From an uncultured Spartobacteria bacterium (GTDB lineage Bacteria > Verrucomicrobiota > Verrucomicrobiia > Chthoniobacterales > Chthoniobacteraceae): a stretch of 44,034 bases of DNA. Positions 34,425 through 42,715 of this stretch are shown in pieces. Location of the stretch: positions 1 to 44,034 of the forward strand of contig CAIRYQ010000101.1 of the NCBI GenBank assembly GCA_903882875.1, given 5' to 3'. The first letter of the stretch is position 1. Each line of letters begins with the position of its first letter. Below the pieces are notes generated by a model. It worked only from the letters and a program-made list of their open reading frames with translations. It searched no databases and was not told the origin of the DNA. A program made the position numbers and the translations under genes.

Positions 34425-34604
34425 ATGAATCAACCCATGAAAACTTCCACTCCCCGGTATCCTGTCACGTTAGGCGATCTTATCCTCGCCGTCTCCTCCT
34501 CCTGCCGCAGCAGCCGCGAGACCGCTGCGGCCGTCACTGACTTGCTGCGTAGCGGCCGTGCGCGTCTAAATAATCACGGTTGCAAGCTTCGTGTCGCCGC
34601 TTAG
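34425..34604 (+). CDS. Small protein of unknown function (59 aa)
   Basis: 59 aa, MNQPMKTSTPRYPVTLGDLI at the start, then 'VSSSCRSSRETAAAVTDLLR' and 'SGRARLNNHGCKLRVAA'. A second ATG at 34437 may be the true start. The pattern (TLGDLI, a helix, then xxVxxLLxSGRxRL) is that of small accessory proteins I associate with verrucomicrobial genomes, from memory only. An AAAAGG lies about 14 bp upstream of 34425. It is flanked by decayed sequence, so it could itself be inactive. Confidence 0.5.
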   Translation: MNQPMKTSTPRYPVTLGDLILAVSSSCRSSRETAAAVTDLLRSGRARLNNHGCKLRVAA

Positions 34605-34836
34605 TGAACTGCACACTTCGTGTAACGGAGTGTTGAGCCTCTTGTTAGGACTTGTCCATTGATCTCTTGCAACGCAACAAGCCAAGCAGGGTATGCAGCT
34701 ACTTCGCAAACAAAAGCTCATTCATATGATACATGAAAAGCAATGAACGCTTCATCCTGGCGGGTTCCGACTCAGCGGAGAATTTCAAGCTCAACCGCCC
34801 TCCGGTGCAAGCAGAGGCTCACTTGTCACAGTAACT

Positions 34837-35130
34837 ATGCAACATCCGAATCCTGACCTATTGGGCATCAAGACTGTGCTCGGCCTTGCCGCTGGAGAAA
34901 TTGTTTCGCTGCTGCTGATGCGCTGGTTGGGCATGTAGCCAGAAACTCTTGGATTCTGTGCCCGCTTCTGTAAAGAAGAACGGATTGGTCGTGCTTCCGA
35001 TTGCCAGTTACGCCGTATTGCGCTGTGATGGATTCTGGGCTTTGCCACTTGGTTAGTATGGCATGGAAAGCGTAGCGAAGCCTCCAATCTGAAAGAGGCC
35101 CGGACTAACCGCATCAACGCCGCCGCTTAG
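34837..35130 (+). pseudogene. Decayed small membrane-protein gene with two in-frame stops
   Basis: A single frame of 97 codons runs from ATG 34837 to TAG 35128, with internal stops TAG at 34936 and TGA at 35026. The first piece (MQHPNPDLLGIKTVLGLAAG, then EIVSLLLMRWLGM) reads as a membrane helix. The last piece (WILGFATWLVWHGKRSEASN, then LKEARTNRINAAA) reads as a second helix plus a charged tail. Coding character on both sides of the stops in one frame suggests point-mutation decay. The first 33-aa piece alone could still be made. Confidence 0.4.
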
Positions 35131-35453
35131 CGATGACCCGCCCGCGCACCATTGGCATGTGCCCCAGCACCGCCCCGCGCGAATCCACCGGACCACGCAC
35201 GATTTCCGCCGACGTGTCCGAAGCTGTTCCCCGAGTAGTGGTGTCCGCCGCGGTAGATACCGCCTAGGACAAGGGTGTTTGAATACGGCCCGTAGTTGCC
35301 GTAGTAGTCGCCCGAGTAAGGATAGTAGCGAGGGCCGGGTTCGTAACCCACCTCCGTCACCACACAGCCGCTCAAGGTAATCGCCGCGAGCGAAGCCATG
35401 CCCAGCAGCAGGCCGCGCGCACGCACCCGCCTATTAGGCAATTGGGGTGTCAT
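35127..35453 (-). CDS. Small Gly/Tyr/His-rich lipoprotein
   Basis: 108 aa from ATG 35453, giving a lipoprotein signal MTPQLPNRRVRARGLLLGMA ... ITLSGC. The mature part is low-complexity: 'YEPGPRYYPYSGDYYGNYGP' then Gly/His/Ala repeats. ATG 35525 has a much better Shine-Dalgarno (AGGAAGGA) and would add 24 residues before the signal and overlap the upstream gene's end; the choice is open. Probably co-transcribed with the DUF2314 lipoprotein upstream. Function unknown. Confidence 0.65.
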   Translation of the reverse strand: MTPQLPNRRVRARGLLLGMASLAAITLSGCVVTEVGYEPGPRYYPYSGDYYGNYGPYSNTLVLGGIYRGGHHYSGNSFGHVGGNRAWSGGFARGGAGAHANGARAGHR

Positions 35454-35493
35454 GCGGACATCACGCACCTCTGACGTGCGGAGGGTGGAAGTG

Positions 35494-36024
35494 TTACTGG
35501 GCATCAATGCGGACGTTAGTTTCATTTTGAAATTCCTTCCTGCGCTCGGGGGAGAGATTGTTAGACAGCGCCCGGTTCGTGTAACCGCCCACCAGCTTGC
35601 CGTGATCCACAAAGGCCCAGTCCGAAATTTCATCGGGGTTCACCGACGCCCGGTCGCCGAACTTCACGCCCTCGATCAGGTGCGGCCGGTTGTCCACGCG
35701 CCCGTGGAAATGGTTCCCGTTGAATTCCACGTGCGACAGCCATAGGTGCTCCACCGCCCCGTCATTCATGAAGGGCTTCTTCACTTGGAAGTCATGCTGT
35801 CCCTGCGCGGGATGCTCCAGCGCCGCGATGAACACCGCCACCGTCCGCCGCGCCTCGCGCACCGCCTTGCGCATCTGCTCGTCCTTGTCCGCGATGCGGA
35901 AAATCTCCGGCTGCACGCCCACCCGGCGCATCTCCCGTGGCAACGGATGTTGCACCCGCTGCGCACACCCAGCGAGGAAAAGCGGCCCGGCGACGAGCAA
36001 TGTCTTGAGAGTATTCGTAAGCAT
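35494..36024 (-). CDS. DUF2314-domain lipoprotein
   Basis: 176 aa. Lipoprotein signal MLTNTLKTLLVAGPLFLAGC (Cys 20). The C-terminal 110 residues match the DUF2314 pattern: 'FIAALEHPAQGQHDFQVKKP', 'VEHLWLSHVEFNGNHFHGRV', 'HLIEGVKFGDRASVNPDEIS', then DWAFVDHGKLVGGYTNR. The domain occurs in small exported proteins of unknown function. First gene of a leftward two-gene unit with the small Gly/Tyr-rich lipoprotein. Confidence 0.85.
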   Translation of the reverse strand: MLTNTLKTLLVAGPLFLAGCAQRVQHPLPREMRRVGVQPEIFRIADKDEQMRKAVREARRTVAVFIAALEHPAQGQHDFQVKKPFMNDGAVEHLWLSHVEFNGNHFHGRVDNRPHLIEGVKFGDRASVNPDEISDWAFVDHGKLVGGYTNRALSNNLSPERRKEFQNETNVRIDAQ

Positions 36025-36268
36025 TTCACCCCTTCATCGTGGGCGCATCGCACTTTGGATGTGTCCGTTGGAAAAAAAGATGGGGCTGCTTTGCAGACGC
36101 CCCTTTTCCGCCGACCACATGGATGATGGACGATTTGCATGCCTCCCTTTGCACTGCCCGTGGATTGAACTTCCGGTGCACGCATCTCCCAGCCTGCGAA
36201 CCGACAGGCATGCCCGCGGAATGCAGCTCTCGCTTCTCGATCTTTCCGGCGCACCGCCGCCCTGGCGG

Positions 36269-36703
36269 CTACCGCCGCACAACCATGCCGGCGACAAATC
36301 CCACGGCGAGCGCCGTCAGCAGCGACTTCACCGGCTGCCGGGCCACGTAGTGCCGCGCCTTTTCCGCCAACGAATGTGCGCGCCTGCTTACCTCATCGCA
36401 CGCATCACCCGCCCCTTCGACAAACTTCGCCTTTGCATCGGCCGCGACTTCGCCGACGCGCGTCGCCGCTTCCGACACTTTCTCGCGCACGGTCTCGCCG
36501 AGCGTCTCCGAGGAATCCTTCAGCTCGTGCAACAGCCCGACTAAGGCTGCTTCGGAAAGGCCTAGCCTGGCCTGCAGCCGCCCGAGGAGTTCCTGCCCTT
36601 TGCCCTCAACGAACATGAGGTCGTCATCCGTGAGCTGCGCGTATTTTTGCTTTAGCTTGCCTTTGATGCGATTCCATGAGCAGTCGAATGTGAATGTATT
36701 CAT
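36269..36703 (-). CDS. CsbD-like protein fused to a DUF883/ElaB-type membrane tail
   Basis: 144 aa from ATG 36703 (CAAGGG upstream). Residues 1-60 are CsbD-like ('WNRIKGKLKQKYAQLTDDDL', 'FVEGKGQELLGRLQARLGLS'). Residues 65-144 are a helical, charged stretch ending in one transmembrane helix with the DUF883/ElaB signature 'VARQPVKSLLTALAVGFVAG'. CsbD proteins are general-stress proteins; DUF883 proteins bind ribosomes or membranes in stationary phase. The two are usually separate genes. Near other stress-type small membrane proteins on the opposite strand (37.9-39.1 kb). Confidence 0.85.
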   Translation of the reverse strand: MNTFTFDCSWNRIKGKLKQKYAQLTDDDLMFVEGKGQELLGRLQARLGLSEAALVGLLHELKDSSETLGETVREKVSEAATRVGEVAADAKAKFVEGAGDACDEVSRRAHSLAEKARHYVARQPVKSLLTALAVGFVAGMVVRR

Positions 36704-36775
36704 GACCCTTGAATCGGGGCGCATTGCGCGGGTGGCCGTGCCGGATGTGAAATTGGGCGCAAGCGGAGCAACGGA

Positions 36776-36843
36776 GGGGAATGTGACTGGTGACTGGTGA
36801 AAAGTGACTGGTGGGCTGCTACCAGTCACCAATCACACTCCCC
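36776..36843. repeat. Imperfect inverted repeat between divergent genes
   Basis: 36776-36799 pairs with 36820-36843 at about 20 of 24 positions. The left arm contains tandem GTGACTGGT copies, three in all (one in the spacer). It lies between the start of the leftward CsbD gene and the rightward response regulator, so it may be an operator or a small interspersed repeat. Confidence 0.6.
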
Positions 36844-36931
36844 TTTCTCCCCGCCGCTCCGTCCACCACATGCTGTCGAATGCACGCCCGCATACCGCCA
36901 CCCACGCCCTCGCGCACGATACGGGGGAAAC

Positions 36932-37633
36932 ATGGACCCCATCCCCGAGCAGACCACCGCTCACACGCCCGCCGACGCCCCCGTGCATCTACTTATCGCG
37001 GAAGATCACGCCACCGCGCGCACCGCATTGAAGAGCCTCCTCGAATGGAAAGGCTTCGCCGTCACCACTGCGGGGAACGGGACCGATGCGCTCGCGATTC
37101 TCACCGACGATGACGCCCCCTCCATCGCGTTGCTCGATTGGGAAATGCCCGGCGTCACCGGCACTGAAATCTGCCGCGCCGTCCGCGCCGCCCCTGCGGG
37201 CCGCTACCGCTACCTCATCATCATCACCGCGCGCGAAGGCGAGGAAGCCATCACCGAAGCCATGGCCGCCGGGGCCGACGATTTCATCCGCAAGCCCTTC
37301 GGCGTCCCCGAAGTCATCGCCCGCATCCGCAATGGCCAGCGCATCCTGCGGCTGGAGCGCAGCCTCGCCGCGCGCATCACGGAACTCGAGCGCAGCATCG
37401 AGGAAAGCCACCAGCTCAAGCGACTCCTGCCCATCTGCACCTACTGCAAGAGCATCCGAGACGACACCGACTACTGGCAGGAGATCGAGCAATACATCCA
37501 CAAGCACACCGGCACGGACTTCTCCCACGGCATCTGCCCCGCGTGTATGGAAAAGGTGCTCAAGGAGCAATTCGGAGATCCCACCGCCGCCGACATCGCC
37601 AAGGCGAAAGCTCTGGAGCAGCAGCCGGGATAG
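36932..37633 (+). CDS. Response regulator with C-terminal Cys4 motif
   Basis: 233 aa. Receiver domain about 18-135: acidic pair E24/D25, phospho-acceptor D69 ('ALLDWEMPG'), T99 and K121 ('DDFIRKPFG'). A coiled coil (about 138-165) leads to 'LLPICTYCKSIRDDTDYWQE' and 'IHKHTGTDFSHGICPACMEK', with Cys at 169, 172, 202 and 205. This Cys4 module is familiar from response regulators and PAS kinases and looks zinc-binding; there is no DNA-binding domain. Likely an adaptor or signal relay. The hybrid kinase at 39108 is a possible partner by nearness only. Confidence 0.88.
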   Translation: MDPIPEQTTAHTPADAPVHLLIAEDHATARTALKSLLEWKGFAVTTAGNGTDALAILTDDDAPSIALLDWEMPGVTGTEICRAVRAAPAGRYRYLIIITAREGEEAITEAMAAGADDFIRKPFGVPEVIARIRNGQRILRLERSLAARITELERSIEESHQLKRLLPICTYCKSIRDDTDYWQEIEQYIHKHTGTDFSHGICPACMEKVLKEQFGDPTAADIAKAKALEQQPG

Positions 37634-37880
37634 TGCGCCGCGACCCCGGTCATGGGAAACCGCCGCCGGGGTCAAATGATGCCATGTGCCGTCAGCGAAT
37701 GCCGTGTCCAGTGTCTGAGTGGAGCGGTGGAACGCGCGCTCCGTCGCCCGTTTCCGGCTGCCGGACTTGCACACCGGTTTCCCGCCGAGGCGCGCGCGAC
37801 GCTCTCCCCCACCCTTGGACGAAACTTTCTTCCGAACGACACACGCGGAGGGCGGACCGGGCGCGATACGTGTGGTGAAT

Positions 37881-38180
37881 ATGAGTGACTCCGACCAGCC
37901 GCAGACCGCCGCCACGAATCCCGACACCAAGGACGCGAGCCCATGCTCCGTGAACTGCTGCAAGTGGGTCGCCGATGCCGAGGCATTCGCCCGGCGCGAA
38001 CCCGGCAAGGCGGTCGCCGTCGCAGCGGGCGCAGGCCTGCTCCTGCACCTGCTGCCGGTGCGCGCGATCTGCGGTGCGCTCGCGGCGGTCGCCGTCGCGG
38101 CGGCGCGGCCTGCGCTGATTTTCCTGGGGATGATGAAGCTCTCCGAGCTCTGCCCCTGCAAAAAAGAACCCAAAGCCTGA
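37881..38180 (+). CDS. Small membrane protein, Cys-rich
   Basis: 99 aa from ATG 37881. Soluble start with 'SPCSVNCCKWVADAEAFARR', then EPGKAVAVAAGAGLLLHLLP as a DUF883-like membrane approach and a second hydrophobic stretch 'AICGALAAVAVAAARPALIF', ending with ELCPCKKEPKA. Function unknown. First of three close genes; the next ATG is 3 bp after its stop. Confidence 0.7.
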   Translation: MSDSDQPQTAATNPDTKDASPCSVNCCKWVADAEAFARREPGKAVAVAAGAGLLLHLLPVRAICGALAAVAVAAARPALIFLGMMKLSELCPCKKEPKA

Positions 38181-38183
38181 ACC

Positions 38184-38528
38184 ATGAGCAAATCATCCCA
38201 TCCCATCGTCGAGTGCGCGTCGAAGCTGAACCACATCGCGCGTGAAAACCCCCGCAGCACGCTGCTCGCCGCCATCGGCTGCGGCCTCGCCATCGGCTAT
38301 CTCGTCCGCACGCTGTTGCCCCGCGCTCCTGCGAGCCGAACGGCACGCCTGCTCGCGGACATGAGCCACCGGCTCCACGCCATCGCGGCGCCGGTGCGGC
38401 GGGAGGCGGAGCATCTTGTGGAGAGCGGCAAGGACGCGGTGAAGAACGGCGCCGCGCATCTGCACGACCTCCATCTCGGGCGCGGCCTCCAGAAGCTCGG
38501 CCAGCGGATCAAGGGACTTTTCAGCTAA
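38184..38528 (+). CDS. Small membrane protein, DUF883-like
   Basis: 114 aa. A short N-terminal helix, then 'ENPRSTLLAAIGCGLAIGYL', a single membrane segment of the type found in DUF883/ElaB proteins but placed near the N-terminus, then an amphipathic helical tail ('RREAEHLVESGKDAVKNGAA'). 3 bp from the preceding gene and 27 bp before the next start, so an operon. Role unknown; stress-envelope function inferred from relatives. Confidence 0.7.
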   Translation: MSKSSHPIVECASKLNHIARENPRSTLLAAIGCGLAIGYLVRTLLPRAPASRTARLLADMSHRLHAIAAPVRREAEHLVESGKDAVKNGAAHLHDLHLGRGLQKLGQRIKGLFS

Positions 38529-38555
38529 ACGCAAATGCCAGCCACACCACCAACC

Positions 38556-39065
38556 ATGAAACACATCCCAGCATCCACCGCCAATCTCCTCACAGCCGTC
38601 ATGCTCTCCGCCACCGCCTGCACGGTGAAGGCCGACGAACGCACCATCTCCGAGAAAACCCGCGACGCTGCGCACGACACGAAGGACGCCATCGTGGACG
38701 CCGCACACGGAGTGGGCCGGGCCGCACGCATCGGCTGGCGCAATACCAAGGCGTTTTTCAGCGAGGATCTGCCATCCTACCACGAGGGCGCGAACGCGAC
38801 GCTCAATGCTCTCGCAAAAGAAATCTTCGTGCTGAAGGCGCGCACGCCCGAGTACGCCCCGGCCTATTTTCGCACGCGGCTGCTCGCGCTCGATCAGCAG
38901 CACGAGCACCTCTCCCGTCAGGTCAGCCTGGTGACCCGTGATCATTTGCGGGATCGCACGATCGGCGCGGGGTATGATTTTGATCGCGGCATCGCGGATC
39001 TCGAGCAGGCCATTGATCAGGCGGTAAGCGGTGCGGATCTGGTCGTGAAGAACATCGCGAAGTAA
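38556..39065 (+). CDS. Exported helical protein of unknown function
   Basis: 169 aa from ATG 38556 (MKHIPASTANLLTAVMLSAT, signal peptide ending near 'ACTVKA'); ATG 38535 would add seven residues. 'ERTISEKTRDAAHDTKDAIV' and 'DAAHGVGRAARIGWRNTKAF' form an apolipoprotein/YtxH-like amphipathic repeat, followed by a helical C-terminal half ('LALDQQHEHLSRQVSLVTRD'). Third gene of the small-membrane-protein operon. Confidence 0.7.
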   Translation: MKHIPASTANLLTAVMLSATACTVKADERTISEKTRDAAHDTKDAIVDAAHGVGRAARIGWRNTKAFFSEDLPSYHEGANATLNALAKEIFVLKARTPEYAPAYFRTRLLALDQQHEHLSRQVSLVTRDHLRDRTIGAGYDFDRGIADLEQAIDQAVSGADLVVKNIAK

Positions 39066-39107
39066 CGGGCGGATGCGCCGCGACCCGCGGGTGCTGCCGG
39101 AAACCGG

Positions 39108-41153
39108 TTACGGCTTGGGTTTCATCACCTGGCGGATCGCGGCGATGAGCTTCGGCACTTCGACGGGCTTCACGAGGTGGGCGCCGAATCCCGCTTCCCG
39201 GCTGCGGCGCACGTCGTCCTCCATGCCGTAGCCGCTCATCGCGATGCCGGGGAGCGGCTGTATTTTTTGCAGGCCGGTCATTACGTCGTAGCCGGTGCCG
39301 TCCGGCAGGCCGAGGTCGCTGATTAGCAAGTCGAAGGTCTCACGGGCGGCGAGTGCGAGCGCGGTGACGACATTGCTGGCGATGCTTACCGCGTAGCCGG
39401 CCTTGGTCATCAGCCTGCGCAGCGCGCGCGCGGTGTCATCGTGATCCTCGACGATGAGCAGCCGCAGCCGGCCGGGCAATTCGCCATCGGGCACGGCGGG
39501 CGGCGTTGCGGATTCGGATGCGGGTTGTTCGCCCGGCAGCTCGATGATGAAAGTTGCACCCTGCCCGCTGCCCGCGCTCTCGGCGCGGATGGAGCCGCCA
39601 TGCAATTCGACCAGCGCCTTTGCGATTGTGAGCCCGAGGCCGAGGCCGCCGAATTGCCGCGTGACGCGCGCGTCGCCCTGCTCGAAGGCATCGAAAATGT
39701 GCGGGAGCATTTCCGGTGGGATGCCGATGCCGCTGTCGCACACGCGGACTTCGCATCGCGCGGGGCCGAGCCGCGCGCTGCTCACGCGGATGGTCCCCTG
39801 CTCCGGCGTGAACTTGACCGCGTTGCGGAGCACGTTGGACAGCACCTGCTGGAGCCGCACCGCGTCGGCGGCGATGAGGCCGATGTCCGCGGAGAGTTCC
39901 ATTTCGAGGCGCACGCGCTGTTCGAGCAACTGCGAACGGAGCCCGGCGCACACTTCGCGCACGGCGGCGTTGAGATCGAGCGGCGCGATGTGCAGCGGGA
40001 CTTTGCCGCTGCCGATGCGGCTCACGTCGAGCAGGTCGTCAATGAACTTCACCTCCAGCTCGATGTTCCGCTTGATCATCACCATGTCCTCGCGCACGTC
40101 GCGCCGAAGCTCGGGATCGTGCTCCAGCGCGGCGACGGCCATGAGCACGGGCGTGAGCGGCGTGCGCAGTTCGTGGCTGAGCACGGCGAGGAAGCGGTCC
40201 TTGCTCTGGTTCGCGGTTTCCGCGGTTTCCTTCGCCTCGCGGAGTTTCTCCTGCGCGTGCTTGCGCGCGGAGATGTCCGTCAGGGTTTGCAGCACCGCCG
40301 TCGGTTTTCCGTCGCTGTCACGATCGAGTGTCTTGCGGACAAGCACGGCGATCCGTCTGCCATCGCGCGTCGTATGCCCCAGCTCGCCCGTCCAGCGCCC
40401 GTTCCGGTGCAGCTCCTCAGTGAGTTGCTCCTCGGTCATTGAAAACGGGAATTCAGTGCGGAGCAGGGCGTGGCTGATCTTTCCCAGCGCCTCTTCCGAT
40501 GACCACCCGTAGAGCACTTCCGCACCGTGGTTCCAGTACGAGATCCGGCCATCCACATTTCGGACGATGATGGCGTCTTCCGTCAGGTCGAGCAGCCGCG
40601 CCTTTTCGGCCAGCTCCCGGGCCGCTTCCGAAAGATCCAATGCGATCTGCTCGCGCGCGATGATTTCCGCCCGTTGCCGCGCGTTCAGCTTCTCCGCCGC
40701 CTCGGCGAGTTCATGCTGGCGCAGCGAACTGAGCAGCAGCGCCTGATTCATCGCGACTGTCTCGCCGTGGAACTTCGCGGTCTCGGTCACTTGAATCATG
40801 ATGCCCACGAGTCCTTCGCCCGCGTTCGCCGGCCACACCGTGTAGGACCAGAAAACCGGATGCGGTGAGGACTTCTCCTCCTCCGTGTGGCTCTCGGGTT
40901 TTCCGGTGCGAAAGACGCGGTTGAGCAGCGAAACGCATTCGTCCTTCTCCGGCAGAAGCTCCGAGAGCGGTTTCCCGAGGAGCTGTTCCTTTGGCTTTCC
41001 CATCAGTGTGCAAAACGCGGGGTTGGCGTAGCGCACGATGTGCGTGGCTCCATCCACCGTGGCCATCGGCAAAGGCGCCTGCTCCGTGATGGCGAGGCAG
41101 TGGCTCGCCAAATCGGCCGGCAGGTTCGGTGCTGCTGTGGGATCCGCGCTCAT
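39108..41153 (-). CDS. Hybrid PAS sensor histidine kinase with receiver
   Basis: 681 aa, no membrane segment. Domains: PAS 1 about 20-125 ('VRYANPAFCTLMGKPKEQLL'); a coiled linker; PAS 2 about 185-300 ('DGRISYWNHGAEVLYGWSSE') with a PAC end; HisKA with phospho-accepting H327 ('FLAVLSHELRTPLTPV'); HATPase about 430-540 with N-box 'LSNVLRNAVKFTP' and G boxes 'DSGIGIPPEM' and 'GGLGLGLTI'; C-terminal receiver about 562-678 with E569/D570, D613 ('ISDLGLPDG') and K662. A cytoplasmic sensor, signal unknown. Its ATG lies 4 bp after the stop of the KaiC-like gene, so it is the third gene of that operon. Confidence 0.93.
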   Translation of the reverse strand: MSADPTAAPNLPADLASHCLAITEQAPLPMATVDGATHIVRYANPAFCTLMGKPKEQLLGKPLSELLPEKDECVSLLNRVFRTGKPESHTEEEKSSPHPVFWSYTVWPANAGEGLVGIMIQVTETAKFHGETVAMNQALLLSSLRQHELAEAAEKLNARQRAEIIAREQIALDLSEAARELAEKARLLDLTEDAIIVRNVDGRISYWNHGAEVLYGWSSEEALGKISHALLRTEFPFSMTEEQLTEELHRNGRWTGELGHTTRDGRRIAVLVRKTLDRDSDGKPTAVLQTLTDISARKHAQEKLREAKETAETANQSKDRFLAVLSHELRTPLTPVLMAVAALEHDPELRRDVREDMVMIKRNIELEVKFIDDLLDVSRIGSGKVPLHIAPLDLNAAVREVCAGLRSQLLEQRVRLEMELSADIGLIAADAVRLQQVLSNVLRNAVKFTPEQGTIRVSSARLGPARCEVRVCDSGIGIPPEMLPHIFDAFEQGDARVTRQFGGLGLGLTIAKALVELHGGSIRAESAGSGQGATFIIELPGEQPASESATPPAVPDGELPGRLRLLIVEDHDDTARALRRLMTKAGYAVSIASNVVTALALAARETFDLLISDLGLPDGTGYDVMTGLQKIQPLPGIAMSGYGMEDDVRRSREAGFGAHLVKPVEVPKLIAAIRQVMKPKP

Positions 41154-41157
41154 CGTT

Positions 41158-42714
41158 CTACTTCGTCGCCTTCGGTTCCGGCGCGCCTTCTTCGCGCTGG
41201 CCGACTCGCGTCGGGATGCCGGTGGTCAGCCCGGTGTAATCGGTCTGCCGCGGGCCGATGACGACCACGCCCTTGTCCGTGATGACGTATTCGCGGATGT
41301 CTTTGCTGTGATTGCCGCCGCGCATTTTGATCACGACCATCACCTTCCGAAGCTGGCCGTCAATCTCCACATAGCGCATGCGGATGATGTCATCCGTGAG
41401 GAACGAAATCGCGTAACGGCTGAACTGCAACGAGGTGAAGGTGTCCTCCAACTCGACCGTGCTGAGGATCGTGATCCCGGCGCCCGTGAGCGCGCTGATC
41501 ATCCGGTAAAGCGATTCGCGAAAGTCCGCGCGGAATCCCGGCGCGAGCGCCATCTCGAAACCGACTAGCGAATCAATGACCAGCCGTTTCGCGCCGACGC
41601 GCACGATGGCGTCGAGGATTTCCTGCATCGTCTCGTCCACCGAAAGATCGAGTGGGCGAAGGTAAAGGATTTCGAGTTTCCCCTTTGCCTGCGGCGTCTT
41701 GAGATTCAGCCCGAAACCGGCGGCGCGGTCCGCGTATCCCTCCGGGCGTTCCTCGAAAATCGCCATGATTCCCGGCTCCCCGCGCCGCAATCCCTCGGCG
41801 ATGAATTGCGTCGCCAGCGCCGATTTGCCCGTGCCCGAAGGCCCGGCCACGAGCAGGCTGTCGCCTTCGAGAAGACCGCCGCCGAGCATCCCGTCCAGTT
41901 CGGAAATGCCAGTGGAAAGCCGCCGGTTCCGCTTTGCAAGAATCTTGCTTCCGGTCAGTCCCAGCGTGCGCGAGAAGGCCTGCAATCCGCCTTCGCTGAT
42001 GCGGATGGTGTGCAGCCCCGGCACCGATGCCTGCCCGCGCAGTTTCAGGATTTGGAGTTTCCGCACGACGGAATTCCGCTCCGCCACCTGCGAAAGCCAG
42101 ATGAGGCCGTCGGCAATCGTGAACACCGGATTGTCGCGGACCTCTTCCGGGACGTATTCGCCGACGAGAAATGTCGTGGCCTGCCAGCCGGTGAGAAACT
42201 GGGCGAGCCGCTGGATGAACGACTGCATCTGCAATTCGCTCACGCCGCTCATCGCCTTGCGCACCACGGTGCGAAAGGAATCCACCACCACGATGCTTGG
42301 CCCCATCGCCTCCACCTGCCGGGTGATTTCGTCGAAGACCGCATCGAGATCCTTCTCCATCACCACGTCGGCGAGATTGATGAAGCGGATGGCCGCGCCG
42401 AGCTTCGATGCATCGAAAAAGGAATACTGCTGCTGGTAGCGCAGCATCTTCATGGCCGGCTCGCCGAGGACGGTGAAATAGAGCGCGGGCTTCTTCGCCG
42501 TCGCATTCGCGAAGACGATCTGGTGCGCCAGCGTCGTCTTTCCGCAGCCCGGAGTGCCCGCGATGATGTTGAAGGAAAACTCCGGGATGCCGCCGCCGAG
42601 GATGTCGTCGAGACCGCGCACGCCGCTCGGGATTTTCCGGATCACGACCTTCGCCGGCGGGCGCACCGCTTTCTTCGGCAGCTTGGGTTTCACCGCGTCG
42701 TTTTGCTTTTTCAT
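41158..42714 (-). CDS. KaiC-like two-domain RecA-type ATPase
   Basis: 518 aa, the length of cyanobacterial KaiC. Two RecA-like halves: Walker A GTPGCGKT at 53-60 and GPSGTGKS at 291-298; Walker B 'IVVVDSF' near 141-147 and 'LVIDSLVGFEM' near 378-388. The catalytic Glu pair is intact in the second half (E321/E322, 'AIFEERPEGY') but the first half has LGE. Aligned from memory with KaiC, the phosphosite pair Ser431-Thr432 corresponds to S437-F438. KaiC-like proteins with kinases are common outside cyanobacteria and act in stress or time-of-day signalling. No KaiA or KaiB gene is in the window. Middle gene of the operon. Confidence 0.9.
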   Translation of the reverse strand: MKKQNDAVKPKLPKKAVRPPAKVVIRKIPSGVRGLDDILGGGIPEFSFNIIAGTPGCGKTTLAHQIVFANATAKKPALYFTVLGEPAMKMLRYQQQYSFFDASKLGAAIRFINLADVVMEKDLDAVFDEITRQVEAMGPSIVVVDSFRTVVRKAMSGVSELQMQSFIQRLAQFLTGWQATTFLVGEYVPEEVRDNPVFTIADGLIWLSQVAERNSVVRKLQILKLRGQASVPGLHTIRISEGGLQAFSRTLGLTGSKILAKRNRRLSTGISELDGMLGGGLLEGDSLLVAGPSGTGKSALATQFIAEGLRRGEPGIMAIFEERPEGYADRAAGFGLNLKTPQAKGKLEILYLRPLDLSVDETMQEILDAIVRVGAKRLVIDSLVGFEMALAPGFRADFRESLYRMISALTGAGITILSTVELEDTFTSLQFSRYAISFLTDDIIRMRYVEIDGQLRKVMVVIKMRGGNHSKDIREYVITDKGVVVIGPRQTDYTGLTTGIPTRVGQREEGAPEPKATK

Positions 42715-42715
42715 T

